Source of the DNA: Saprospira sp. CCB-QB6 | GTDB lineage: Bacteria > Bacteroidota > Bacteroidia > Chitinophagales > Saprospiraceae | DNA length: 64,000 nt | Direction: 5' to 3' | Assembly: GCF_028464065.1 (NCBI RefSeq) | Contig: NZ_CP116808.1 | Location: 3,253,501 to 3,317,500 of the forward strand | Part shown: one piece after another, positions 53,201 through 62,078 of the stretch | Layout: every line of letters begins with the position of its first letter | How positions within the stretch are numbered: position 1 is the first letter of the stretch | Notes under the pieces: model-generated | The model's input: the letters and a program-made list of their open reading frames with translations, nothing else | The model's database searches: none | What the model was told of the DNA's origin: nothing | Position numbers and translations under genes: made by a program

Positions 53201-53905
53201 ATGTTTGATCAAAATGAATTTAAGAAGTACGCTGTCAAGCATCTTAATATGGACAGCCTACACCTAGAACAATACGCACAGCAATCTACTCGCGGCATGA
53301 TGCCTCGCATCCCTCAAATTGGCAACTTTACGCCCAATGTGATTGAGGAGCGCCAAATGAATGTAGCTGCTGTAGACGTTTTCTCTCGCCTGATGATGGA
53401 CCGCATTATCTTTCTTGGGGTGGGCATCAACGATTATGTAGCCAATGTGGTGCAAGCGCAGTTGCTTTTCTTGGAGTCTACCGACCCCAAAAGAGATGTG
53501 CAGATTTTTGTCAATAGCCCCGGTGGTTCTGTAATTGCAGGTCTAGGGATTTATGACACTATGCAGTATATCGCTCCCGATGTAGCCACAATTTGTACTG
53601 GTTTGGCGGCCTCTATGGGCGCTGTACTTTTGGCTGCTGGAGAAAAAGGAAAACGTAGCTGTTTGCCTCACTCTAGAGTGATGATTCACCAGCCTTTGGG
53701 CGGTATGCAAGGCCAAGTTTCTGATATGGAAATCTCTTACAAATTGATCAAAGAGTTGCAAAAAGAACTCTATGATATTTTGGCTAGCCATACTGGCCAA
53801 CCTTATGATATTATTGAAAAAGACTGTGACCGTGACAACTGGATGCGCGCCAATGCCGCTAAAGAATACGGTCTAGTGGATGAAGTACTCAGCCGCCAAA
53901 AATAA
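53201..53905 (+). CDS. clpP: ATP-dependent Clp protease proteolytic subunit
   Basis: A 234-residue serine protease that forms the double-ring chamber fed by ClpX. The catalytic Ser is in GLAASMGAVLL (near residue 138), the His in SRVMIHQPLGG (near 163), and the Asp is expected near 212 in the IEKDCDRDNWM segment. An N-terminal propeptide-like extension of about 30 residues precedes the core, as often in Bacteroidota. A terminator-like hairpin separates it from clpX. Confidence 0.95.
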   Translation: MFDQNEFKKYAVKHLNMDSLHLEQYAQQSTRGMMPRIPQIGNFTPNVIEERQMNVAAVDVFSRLMMDRIIFLGVGINDYVANVVQAQLLFLESTDPKRDVQIFVNSPGGSVIAGLGIYDTMQYIAPDVATICTGLAASMGAVLLAAGEKGKRSCLPHSRVMIHQPLGGMQGQVSDMEISYKLIKELQKELYDILASHTGQPYDIIEKDCDRDNWMRANAAKEYGLVDEVLSRQK

Positions 53906-53924
53906 GGGCTAATCAACTGCCCAA

Positions 53925-53970
53925 TCGTTCAGCCCCTTGATGCCCTAGGCCTCAAGGGCTGAACCTTTTT
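53925..53970 (+). terminator. Terminator-like hairpin between clpP and clpX
   Basis: GTTCAGCCCCTTGA pairs with TCAAGGGCTGAAC across TGCCCTAGGCC and is followed by TTTTT. It may attenuate rather than stop read-through into clpX. Confidence 0.75.
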
Positions 53971-54017
53971 AAGTGAGTGCCTAGCCAACAGGCAGGCTAA
54001 ATAATGAACCAACAAGA

Positions 54018-55277
54018 ATGTCTAAAAAACAAAAAGAACCCCACTGCTCTTTTTGCCAACGCCCCAAGTCTGAGGCCCAAATGCTGATCGCTGGCATCGA
54101 AGGCTATATCTGTGAGTTTTGTGTAGAGCAAGCCCATGCCATCATTAGCGAAGAACTGTTGCAGCCCGAAGGCGAGGCGTTTGATGCAGAAGCCCTGCCC
54201 GAACTGGTCCGCCCAATGGAGATTAAGGCGCATCTAGACCAATACGTGATTGGCCAAGAACAAAGTAAAAAGATTCTGGCCGTTGCCGTTTATAACCACT
54301 ATAAGCGCATCCGCGAAGAAGCTAAACACCAAAAGAAAATCCAAGAAGAGGAGATCGTAGAGGTCGAAAAATCAAATGTGATTATGGTTGGCCGCACCGG
54401 AACGGGAAAAACCCTGCTGGCTAAAACGATCGCCAAAATGCTTAATGTCCCCTTCACTATCGTCGATGCTACTGTTTTCACTCAAGCTGGCTATGTAGGC
54501 GAAGATGTGGAAAGTATGCTGACCCGCCTCTTGCAAGCTTGCGACTATGATGTGGCCGCCGCCGAAAGAGGAATCGTCTATATCGACGAAATTGATAAAA
54601 TTGCCCGCAAAGGCGATAACCCTTCTATCACCAGAGATGTTTCTGGCGAAGGCGTGCAGCAATCACTGCTCAAAATGCTCGAAGGTACCGATGTTTTGGT
54701 TCCCCCTCAAGGTGGCCGCAAACATCCTGAACAAAAAATGGTGAAACTCAATACCAAAAATATTCTCTTTATCTGTGGCGGCGCCTTTGCCGGCGTAGAA
54801 AAAAATATCGCCCGCAGAATCAATAGCCAAGTGATTGGCTTTGCCAAGGAAGAGGAGGAAAGAGTGGACCGCGAAGATTTGTTGCAGTACGTTAGCCATC
54901 ATGACCTCAAGTCTTTTGGCCTCATTCCCGAACTACTCGGCCGAATGCCCGTTCTCACTTATCTCAACCCCCTCGATCGCGCTACTTTACGCTCTATTCT
55001 CACAGAGCCCAAAAATGCCCTGATCAGACAATATAAACGCCTATTCGAACTGGAAGGCATCCGCTTTGAAGTGGAGGAAGCTGCCCTAGATTTTATCGTG
55101 GACAAAACCCTCGATTACAATCTGGGCGCCCGTGGCCTCCGCTCTATCTGCGAAGCTATTATGACCGACGCCATGTTCGAATTGCCCTCGCAAGAGGTGG
55201 ATGAGTTTATCCTTACGCTCGATTATGCCAAGGAAAAACTCAGCAAACGCAAGCTAGCTAGTATGAGCGCCGCCTAA
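54018..55277 (+). CDS. clpX: ATP-dependent Clp protease ATP-binding subunit
   Basis: A 419-residue AAA+ unfoldase. The N-terminal zinc-binding domain has CSFCQRPK and CEFCVEQ. The AAA+ core follows, with Walker [14 protein letters not shown] near residue 124 (Arg where Pro is usual), Walker [10 protein letters not shown], the pore loop region GYVGEDVES, and sensor 2 LGARGLRSI. Downstream of clpP on the same strand, as in most bacteria. Confidence 0.95.
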   Translation: MSKKQKEPHCSFCQRPKSEAQMLIAGIEGYICEFCVEQAHAIISEELLQPEGEAFDAEALPELVRPMEIKAHLDQYVIGQEQSKKILAVAVYNHYKRIREEAKHQKKIQEEEIVEVEKSNVIMVGRTGTGKTLLAKTIAKMLNVPFTIVDATVFTQAGYVGEDVESMLTRLLQACDYDVAAAERGIVYIDEIDKIARKGDNPSITRDVSGEGVQQSLLKMLEGTDVLVPPQGGRKHPEQKMVKLNTKNILFICGGAFAGVEKNIARRINSQVIGFAKEEEERVDREDLLQYVSHHDLKSFGLIPELLGRMPVLTYLNPLDRATLRSILTEPKNALIRQYKRLFELEGIRFEVEEAALDFIVDKTLDYNLGARGLRSICEAIMTDAMFELPSQEVDEFILTLDYAKEKLSKRKLASMSAA

Positions 55278-55300
55278 TTCTAGCCGCCGCTAAATAATTT

Positions 55301-55338
55301 AGAGATGAGTTTCTTCCTGTAGAGGCTCATCTCTTTTT
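55301..55338 (+). terminator. Intrinsic terminator of clpX
   Basis: GAGATGAG pairs with CTCATCTC and is followed by seven Ts. Hairpin-mosaic copy 21 starts 12 bases later. Confidence 0.85.
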
Positions 55339-55350
55339 TTACTATTTTTT

Positions 55351-55543
55351 GGGGCCTCCCGCCTTCGGCGGGCGGTTACTCCCTTTGGTCGTCGAACTGC
55401 GAACTAAAGTTCTTGTTGTCGTTCGGCAGCTCGCTATTCGCTCGGCCCTGCGCAAAAACAAGCTTCGCTTTTTTGCTGGGTCTGCGGCTGCGCCGCACTG
55501 CTTTCCATCCCTAGGCCAGTCGCTTCGCTCCTATGCGGGCCTT
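55351..55543 (+). repeat. Hairpin-mosaic element, copy 21
   Basis: Outer GGCCT/AGGCC, inner GCAG/CTGC. First hairpin CCCGCC/GGCGGG, plus an extra arm AACTGCGAACTAAAGTTCTTGT-like that resembles the one in copy 10. The middle hairpin GCAAAAA/TTTTTTGC is AT-rich. Confidence 0.8.
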
Positions 55544-55635
55544 CGGCCCTGCTAAACGCAAAAGATAGGGCCAGTTAAATGAGTTCAAGAACTTCTTTAT
55601 TATCTTTAAGCCTCCTCATTACTTAATTTCGTTTT

Positions 55636-57168
55636 ATGTCTACTTTTCAACGTTTTGCCTTAGTTATTTTAGACGGTTGGGGCTTAGGTCCAGACCCGCA
55701 ACGCAGCGCCTTGGCCCAAGCGAATACGCCTTTCATTAATAGCTTGTTGCGCAATTATCCCAATAGCCAATTGACTACTTTTGGCCAGGCTGTTGGCTTG
55801 CCCGAAGGCCAAATGGGCAATTCAGAAGTGGGACATATTCACTTGGGCGCAGGCCGTGTGGTTTATCAAGAACTCACAAGAATCAATAAAGAAATTGTAG
55901 ATGGCCATTTCTTTGAGCAAAAACAACTCAAAGCTGCCATGCAAGCTAGCAAAGCCTCTAAATTGCATTTAGTGGGCCTCCTTTCGGATGGTGGCGTGCA
56001 TGCGCATATCGATCACCTCAAAGCGCTCTCCCAAATGGCCAAGGAAGAAGGACTCGAAAAGGTCTATATTCACGCGATTACCGATGGCCGAGATACCGCT
56101 CCCGATGGTGGCAAACAATATATCCAAGATTTAGAAGAGAGCATTGCCCAACACCCTAGCCAAATTGCTTCTGTTATTGGCCGCTATTATGCTATGGATC
56201 GAGATCAGCGCTGGGAACGGACCAAAAAGGCTTATGCCCTCTGGACCCAAGGCCAAGGTCAGGGAGTCCGTTCCGCTCAAGAAGCCATTGAAAAGAGTTA
56301 TGCCGCTGGCCAAAGCGATGAGTTTGTCGAAGCTTATTATATGCAAGATGAACAAGGCCAACCCTTAGCCCAAATTGAAGAGGGAGATGTAGTTATTTTC
56401 TATAATTTCCGCACCGACCGCCCCCGCCAAATTTGCCGCGCCTTGGTAGAAGAGGCCTTTCCAAATGAAGGAATGCAGCCCCTAGATATTAGTCTGTATA
56501 CCATGACACGCTATGACGAAAGTTTTCAGCATACTCAAGTCATTTATGAAAAGCAAGATCTTAGTCAAACCTTAGGCGAATGCCTAGCCCAAGCTGGCAA
56601 AAGCCAAATCCGCATTGCCGAAACCGAAAAGTATCCGCATGTCACTTTCTTTTTTAATGGGGGGCGAGAAGAACCCTATCCCAAAGAAAGACGGATTATT
56701 ATCCCTTCGCCTAAAGTGGCTACCTACGATTTGCAGCCAGAAATGAGTGCTTATCCACTCACGCATCGCATTATTGAGGAGCTAAAAGACCAAGAACCCG
56801 ATTTCCTTTGTCTCAATTATGCCAATGCTGATATGGTAGGCCATACTGGCGTTTTTGACGCCGCTATTAAAGCCGCCGAAGCCGTAGATGAATGTCTACA
56901 AAAGTTGGTGCACCAGCTCATCCAACAAAATTACGGGATGATTATTCTGGCTGATCATGGGAATTCTGATTACATGATTAACGATGACGGCAGCCCACAT
57001 ACGGCCCATACCACTAATCCTGTCCCCTGTATTTTTGTGGCCAAGGATGTCGATAACTACCAAATCAAAGATGGAAGCTTGGCCGATATTGCCCCCACTA
57101 TTTTACAGGCAATGAACTTGCCCGTTCCCGAGCTCATGCAGGGCCAAAACTTGTTGAAAAACGATTAG
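55636..57168 (+). CDS. gpmI: 2,3-bisphosphoglycerate-independent phosphoglycerate mutase
   Basis: A 510-residue manganese enzyme of glycolysis that converts 3- to 2-phosphoglycerate. The alkaline-phosphatase-type metal motif LVILDGWGLG is at the N-terminus, the phosphoserine in MGNSEVGHIHLGAG near residue 62, and the second metal set in NYANADMVGHTG and LADHGNSDYM. Full length. Six bases separate it from ftsX. Confidence 0.95.
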   Translation: MSTFQRFALVILDGWGLGPDPQRSALAQANTPFINSLLRNYPNSQLTTFGQAVGLPEGQMGNSEVGHIHLGAGRVVYQELTRINKEIVDGHFFEQKQLKAAMQASKASKLHLVGLLSDGGVHAHIDHLKALSQMAKEEGLEKVYIHAITDGRDTAPDGGKQYIQDLEESIAQHPSQIASVIGRYYAMDRDQRWERTKKAYALWTQGQGQGVRSAQEAIEKSYAAGQSDEFVEAYYMQDEQGQPLAQIEEGDVVIFYNFRTDRPRQICRALVEEAFPNEGMQPLDISLYTMTRYDESFQHTQVIYEKQDLSQTLGECLAQAGKSQIRIAETEKYPHVTFFFNGGREEPYPKERRIIIPSPKVATYDLQPEMSAYPLTHRIIEELKDQEPDFLCLNYANADMVGHTGVFDAAIKAAEAVDECLQKLVHQLIQQNYGMIILADHGNSDYMINDDGSPHTAHTTNPVPCIFVAKDVDNYQIKDGSLADIAPTILQAMNLPVPELMQGQNLLKND

Positions 57169-57173
57169 AAGAA

Positions 57174-58061
57174 ATGCCTTTAGCTGCCGCCAAAAAAGAA
57201 CAAAGTTTATATCCCCAAAAGGGCCGCCACAATAGCTACGCCTTTTTGGCCCTTAGTCTGCTACTCTATTTGTTGGGGGGGCTGCTTTTGCTATCTACCT
57301 ATGGCCAATCGAGTCTCAAACAACTGCGTGAAAGCATTCCCTTTTATATAGAGTTGGCCGATGGAGCTAATGAAGCTGAGGTTTTCCGCTTCCAAAAGGA
57401 GCTAGCCAGTCAAGATTACCTCAAAGAAGGGAGTCTACAATATATTTCTAAAGAAGAAGCCTTAGAAGAGATGTTGGCCGATGGCAACCTCAAAGAGGAA
57501 GATATTTTGGTCCTTGGCGAAAACCTTTTGCCCAATGCCATCAGCTTTCAAATGAAGAGCGAAGCTTTGGGCCAATATGCCCAACAGCTAGAAGCCTTGG
57601 AAAAAGAAGACTTTGTGGTAGAGGTGAGCTACGCTCAAACGCCTTTGTTGGGCGGAGATGACTGGCTGAGCCGCTTGAGTTGGCTGAGTGGCATTTTTGT
57701 TCTTTTTTTCATTTTGCTGGCCCTAACGCTTTTGCGACATCATCTGCGTTTGCAGTTGCTCAGCAATAGAGAACAAATTGAATTGCTGCAAATTGTTGGA
57801 GCCAATCCCGACTTTTTGCGCCGTCCTTTTTTGCAAAAAAGTATTTATAATGGCTTATATTGCGGGGCCTTGGCCAGCCTTGCCCTCTTATTGAGCATTT
57901 GGGCCTTGGGATTTTGGCCCTACCTCAGTTTTAGCGCCTTGTTGACCAATAGCTGCTTGCTTTTGGTCTTTGGGCTGAGCATTTCTTGGCTAAGCAATTG
58001 GTATAGCTTAAAAAAATATTTGGCCCAACCACTTTCGTATTGGAGTCAAGAACAAAAATAA
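57174..58061 (+). CDS. ftsX: Cell division protein FtsX
   Basis: A 295-residue integral membrane protein that, with FtsE, couples division to peptidoglycan hydrolysis. A first helix (about residues 24–44) is followed by an extracytoplasmic domain (about 50–160) and three more helices (about 172–195, 220–245, 255–280), the FtsX topology. ftsE is not adjacent. It is followed after 4 bases by the DUF3098 gene, a neighbourhood common in Bacteroidota. Confidence 0.88.
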   Translation: MPLAAAKKEQSLYPQKGRHNSYAFLALSLLLYLLGGLLLLSTYGQSSLKQLRESIPFYIELADGANEAEVFRFQKELASQDYLKEGSLQYISKEEALEEMLADGNLKEEDILVLGENLLPNAISFQMKSEALGQYAQQLEALEKEDFVVEVSYAQTPLLGGDDWLSRLSWLSGIFVLFFILLALTLLRHHLRLQLLSNREQIELLQIVGANPDFLRRPFLQKSIYNGLYCGALASLALLLSIWALGFWPYLSFSALLTNSCLLLVFGLSISWLSNWYSLKKYLAQPLSYWSQEQK

Positions 58062-58065
58062 TAGC

Positions 58066-58380
58066 ATGAGTAGAAGAACTAGAAAAGAGCAGCCCGAGCT
58101 GCTATACGGCAAAAAGCATTATGTAATTATGGGCGCGGCCGTTTTGTTGGTCATCATCGGCTTTTTCCTAATGTCTGGGGGAGGAATGGAAGACCCCAAT
58201 GTTTGGAAACCTGAAGAAATTTATAGCTTCCGTCGGATTACCTTGGCCCCTTTTGTGGTCCTTTTAGGCCTAGGCGTATTTGCTTATGCCCTCTTTTTCC
58301 AAACGCCAGAAGATAAGGAAGCAGAAAGCGCTTATCAAGAAAAAAATCAGCCTCAAGAAGAAGCGCCTGAAACGATTTAA
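58066..58380 (+). CDS. DUF3098 family membrane protein
   Basis: A 104-residue protein with two transmembrane helices (about residues 20–39 and 62–82). The segment between them, GGGMEDPNVWKPEEIYSFRRI, carries the family's characteristic motif, and FRRITLAPFVVLLG leads into helix two. The charged C-terminus is low-complexity. Function is unknown; its usual place between ftsX and uppP suggests an envelope role. Confidence 0.85.
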   Translation: MSRRTRKEQPELLYGKKHYVIMGAAVLLVIIGFFLMSGGGMEDPNVWKPEEIYSFRRITLAPFVVLLGLGVFAYALFFQTPEDKEAESAYQEKNQPQEEAPETI

Positions 58381-58412
58381 TTTTCGTTCATTTTTTTTGA
58401 GTTTAAGAATTT

Positions 58413-58545
58413 GGGGCCCGCGGCCGGCTAGGCTTTGCCTAGCTCGGCCGCCGCTATGCTGCGGGGCTCACAGGTCTGTTCGGCCCTTCAGCCGCCTATG
58501 GCGGCTTCGGTCTGGCCTTCGGCCACCCCTTCGCAGCGCTGGGCC
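58413..58545 (+). repeat. Hairpin-mosaic element, copy 22
   Basis: Outer GGCCC/GGGCC, inner GGGG/CCCC; first arm GCGGCCG/CGGCCGC around CTAGGC/GCCTAG. It interrupts the DUF3098–uppP spacer. From 58546 to 58712 there is GC-rich sequence with a palindromic GGGATTCC/GGAATCCC stem and no gene. Confidence 0.85.
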
Positions 58546-58712
58546 GCTCAACTGTCTTTTCTCTTTTGGCCCTTTTCTTCGGCGGCAGGGCTTTTCCCTT
58601 TAAGCGGTATTCGTCGCTGCGCTCCTCATGCGTAGATAGTTCCCGCCCACCCACCCCTCTACGGGATTCCTTAAGGAATCCCTTCGGGGCGCTTGGGCAT
58701 TTTCTGCTCCTA

Positions 58713-58858
58713 GAGGCCCGAAGGGCCCTCGGCTGAGGGATGGAAAGCAGGGCGGCGCAGCCGCAGACCCAGCAAAAAAGCGAAGCTTTTTTTGCGCAGG
58801 GCCGAGCGAACAGCGAGCTGCGACACAGCCCGACCCGACCAAAGGGAGGGGCAGCCCC
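58713..58858 (-). repeat. Hairpin-mosaic element, copy 23
   Basis: Faces copy 22. Outer GGCTG/CAGCC, inner GCAG/CTGC, middle hairpin AAAAAAAGC/GCTTTTTT. Closely similar to copy 20 at 52.3 kb. Confidence 0.8.
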
Positions 58859-58908
58859 AAAACAAATATAAAAACAGATCCGCAGCAGACAAAGCGGCAA
58901 AAAAAGTC

Positions 58909-59703
58909 ATGGAAAACTACATTTACAATATCATTTTAGGGATTGTTCAGGGATTGACAGAATACCTACCCGTGAGTAGTAGCGGCCATATTGAATTGGC
59001 CAAATATTTTTTGGGGTATACACCTAAAGATAGCCTAACCTTGTCGGTAGTATTGCATGTGGCCACCGTCATTAGTACTTTGATTGTGCTTTGGAAAGAA
59101 GTGGCGAGAGTACTCAAGGGGTTGTTTCAGTTTGCTTGGAATGAGGAGCTGCGGTTTTCGCTCAAAGTGGTTATTTCTATGCTGCCAGCGGCTTTAATCG
59201 GGTTGTTATTTGATGAGCAAATCGAGCAACTTTTTGAGGGGCAGATTATTTTGGTGGGTTTCATGCTTTGGCTAACGGGAGCTTTACTCTTTTTGGCTGA
59301 TCGGGCAAAAATGACCAATAAAAAAGTGAGTTATTGGGATGCCTTTTTGATTGGTTTATCGCAGGCGGTGGCGCTATTGCCTGGGGTATCGCGTTCGGGT
59401 TCTACGATTTCGACTTCTGTATTGCTCAAAATTGATAAAGAAGAAGCGGCTCGTTTTTCCTTCCTCATGGTCATTCCCTTGATTTTGGGTAAGCTGGCTA
59501 AAGATTTGCTTAGTGGAGATTTGGAGTTGAATTCTGCGGAGAGTTTGCCCTTATTGGCGGGCTTTTTTGCGGCTTTAATCGTGGGTGTTTTTGCTTGTAG
59601 CTGGATGCTCAATTTGGTTAAAAAAGGGAAGTTGCTCTATTTTTCTATTTATTGCTTTGTAGTGGGGGGGCTGGCTATAGCCGCCAAGCTCTTGATGGGC
59701 TAG
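58909..59703 (+). CDS. uppP: Undecaprenyl-diphosphatase
   Basis: A 264-residue membrane phosphatase that recycles the undecaprenyl carrier for cell-wall synthesis and gives bacitracin tolerance. Conserved motifs are GIVQGLTEYLPVSSSGH at the N-terminus and LLPGVSRSGSTIST near residue 158, with seven or eight membrane helices. The ATG at 58909 (MENYIYN) is chosen; the open frame back to 58792 only translates copy 23. Confidence 0.92.
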   Translation: MENYIYNIILGIVQGLTEYLPVSSSGHIELAKYFLGYTPKDSLTLSVVLHVATVISTLIVLWKEVARVLKGLFQFAWNEELRFSLKVVISMLPAALIGLLFDEQIEQLFEGQIILVGFMLWLTGALLFLADRAKMTNKKVSYWDAFLIGLSQAVALLPGVSRSGSTISTSVLLKIDKEEAARFSFLMVIPLILGKLAKDLLSGDLELNSAESLPLLAGFFAALIVGVFACSWMLNLVKKGKLLYFSIYCFVVGGLAIAAKLLMG

Positions 59704-59737
59704 TTGGACCAAAACAAAGCGAAGATGAGGTTTGCTT

Positions 59738-60331
59738 ATGTCCACAAAGATATTGATATCCATTGCGTTATTTTTTTCGACCAACCTATTATGGGGGCAA
59801 GATGGGCCAAAATTTTGGTTACCCAATGGTTCGTTTGAGGGGGCGCCCAGAGATGCGCTCAATCCGGAGGGTTGGGAAAGCAGCAGTTATAATTCTACTC
59901 CAGATATTTTGCCTGGTCCTTGGGGCGTTTATCAGCGGCCAACGGATGGGAATACTTTCATGGGGCTTATTTGTCGAGAAGACGGCACTTTTGAGTCGGT
60001 AGCGGCCAAGTTGCCCAAGGCCTTAAAGAAGGATAAATGTTATAAATTCGAGTTAGATCTTTCTCGTTCGCAGGCTTATGCGGGCTATACGGGAGCGGCT
60101 TGTTTTCGTTTGTGGGGGGCTCAAAATGCAGAAGAGCCCATGCAGCTTTTGGCCGTTTCGGAGCCAATTACGCATTATGAGTGGAAAACATATCAGTTTA
60201 ACTTCATCACTAAGGCCAAATATTCCTATATTATCATAGAATGTTATTACAAAACGCCTAGTTTGTTACCTTATCGGGGTAATCTATTGCTAGATCGCTT
60301 TTTGTATTTTGACTACTGTGAACGCGCCTAA
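59738..60331 (+). CDS. Secreted protein with galactose-binding-like (carbohydrate-binding) fold
   Basis: A 197-residue protein with a signal peptide (about residues 1–20, ending LLWGQ). The mature part begins FWLPNGSFEGAPRD then PEGWESS, and contains KCYKFELDLSRS and LLLDRFLYFD, a pattern of jelly-roll carbohydrate-binding modules found in Bacteroidota exported proteins. No T9SS sorting domain is visible. It abuts the VWA-like gene by 2 bases. Confidence 0.65.
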   Translation: MSTKILISIALFFSTNLLWGQDGPKFWLPNGSFEGAPRDALNPEGWESSSYNSTPDILPGPWGVYQRPTDGNTFMGLICREDGTFESVAAKLPKALKKDKCYKFELDLSRSQAYAGYTGAACFRLWGAQNAEEPMQLLAVSEPITHYEWKTYQFNFITKAKYSYIIIECYYKTPSLLPYRGNLLLDRFLYFDYCERA

Positions 60332-60333
60332 TT

Positions 60334-61596
60334 ATGTCCCAAAAAATACTTGATGAGCTCGCTAAAACGAGCATTCAACTTATGTTAAAAGAGGCCTTTT
60401 ATGGCCATTTTTTTTCTTCTTTGCTTAGAGATGTGAGCGAAGACACCCAGAGCATGGCTTTGCGTTTGGGGGGCAATCAGATGCTCAAGCTTTTGGTTCA
60501 TCCAACCTATTGGGAAGAGCAGTTAAAAGGGGCGACGCCCAAGCAGACTTCGGCCTTGCGTTATGGGGCAATCAAGCATCAGATTCTGCATATTGTATTT
60601 AAGCATATTTTGCGGGCCAAGGACTTTGGCAACAAGCAGTTATATGGTATTGCTGCTGATTTGGCCGTCAATCAATACATAGATTCGGACCAATTGGAAG
60701 AAGAAGCTATACGCTTAGAAGACTTCCCAGATTTTTCTCTAGAGCGTGGTCAAAGTTTAGATTACTATTACAAACGGCTATCTGACGAGCTAGAAGAGAT
60801 GATGAATGGGGGCGGCGGAGAAAATGAAAATGATGAATTTAATTCGGCCCAACAGAAGCTACAAGCGTTGTTAGAAGAAGAGCATCCTCATTTGGAGCAA
60901 CACGCTTTTTGGGATGATATTCAGCAACAGAGCCCTTCAGAGCAAAAAATTATTGAGGCTTTTGTCAATGATGCGATTCAAAATAGCTTAGAGCGCTTAA
61001 AGACGAGAAATTATACAAATTTGCCAGCCCAATTGCAGGAGTATTTGGACCAATTGATGAAGAGTTTGCAACCTGCAATCAATTGGCGGAGAACCTTGCG
61101 GCTCTTTGCGGCCAGTAGTAGCCGAACCCGCATCAGAAATACGATCAAAAAGCCTTCAAAGCGTTATGGGACTAGCCCTGGAATTAAAATCCAACGCAAA
61201 CAAAAAATTGGCGTAGCCTTAGATAGTTCGGGCTCTGTAAATCAGGAAGAGCTACAACTATTTTTTAGTGAGCTCTATCATATTTGGAAACAAGGGGCCG
61301 AAATTATGGTAGTAGAATGTGATGTTGATATTCAGCGGAGCTACCCCTATAAAGGCAAAACTCCAGAGCTTATACATGGCCGTGGCGGCACTCGTTTTGA
61401 CGCTCCCATCAAATGGGCCAATGAAGAATATCGCCCAGATGCCTTAATTTATTTTACGGATGGTTTTGCACCTAGTCCCGAACTCCGCTGCCGAGTTCCG
61501 CTCCTTTGGATGATTACGCCTAACGGTTTAGCAAGTGAAAACTGGGAGGCTTTGCCTGGCCGAAAAGTTAAAATGCAAAGCAAAGGCAGTCTCTAA
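60334..61596 (+). CDS. VWA-like putative metallopeptidase (DUF2201 type)
   Basis: A 420-residue cytoplasmic protein. The N-terminal half resembles the metallopeptidase-like DUF2201_N domain, but the usual HExxH appears as HQILH near residue 90, in KHQILHIVFKHILR, so the general base is replaced by Gln. The C-terminal half has a VWA-like fold with GVALDSSGSVNQEE (MIDAS DxSxS) and ALIYFTDGFA. Such proteins are normally paired with a MoxR-type AAA+ ATPase; none is adjacent here. Confidence 0.75.
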   Translation: MSQKILDELAKTSIQLMLKEAFYGHFFSSLLRDVSEDTQSMALRLGGNQMLKLLVHPTYWEEQLKGATPKQTSALRYGAIKHQILHIVFKHILRAKDFGNKQLYGIAADLAVNQYIDSDQLEEEAIRLEDFPDFSLERGQSLDYYYKRLSDELEEMMNGGGGENENDEFNSAQQKLQALLEEEHPHLEQHAFWDDIQQQSPSEQKIIEAFVNDAIQNSLERLKTRNYTNLPAQLQEYLDQLMKSLQPAINWRRTLRLFAASSSRTRIRNTIKKPSKRYGTSPGIKIQRKQKIGVALDSSGSVNQEELQLFFSELYHIWKQGAEIMVVECDVDIQRSYPYKGKTPELIHGRGGTRFDAPIKWANEEYRPDALIYFTDGFAPSPELRCRVPLLWMITPNGLASENWEALPGRKVKMQSKGSL

Positions 61597-61663
61597 TTTT
61601 TTTTGTATCATTGAGCAGATAGGCCCAAAATAGGTCTATCATTATACACCCAATTTAGATCCT

Positions 61664-62068
61664 ATGAAACAAATTTACCTTTTGTGTTTTAGCTTGCTCC
61701 TAATGGCTTGCCAAGGCGATGCCCCCAAAGAAGAAACAGCAGCTTTAACCACAACTAAACTTACTGGCGAATGGCTCTGCGTAGCGGGAAGCATTGATGG
61801 CAATAGCGAAGATGTACTTTTTGTAGAAGATTCTACAAAGCAACAGGCAGGCGCCCGACTTAAGTTTTTGGCTGAAGAACAACTCGATTTTGCCCTTTTT
61901 GAGCAGTTTGGACTCAATAATCCTCAAGCCTACAAAATTGAAGATAAACAATTGGTTATTGGAGGCGGAGAACTTAAAATCGATGTGCTAGAAGCCAAAG
62001 ACAATGAACTGAAGCTGAAAATTCTCTTTCAAGAAAGAGATATTCGTATGCAGCTAAAAAAACAATAA
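61664..62068 (+). CDS. Small lipoprotein
   Basis: A 134-residue protein with a lipobox, LLLMACQG, at residues 12–19. The mature domain has LTGEWLCVAGSIDG and ends with DIRMQLKKQ, reminiscent of a lipocalin-like barrel, though this is inference. Its stop lies 10 bases from the convergent gene on the other strand. Confidence 0.7.
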   Translation: MKQIYLLCFSLLLMACQGDAPKEETAALTTTKLTGEWLCVAGSIDGNSEDVLFVEDSTKQQAGARLKFLAEEQLDFALFEQFGLNNPQAYKIEDKQLVIGGGELKIDVLEAKDNELKLKILFQERDIRMQLKKQ

Positions 62069-62078
62069 AGGCGTGGGC

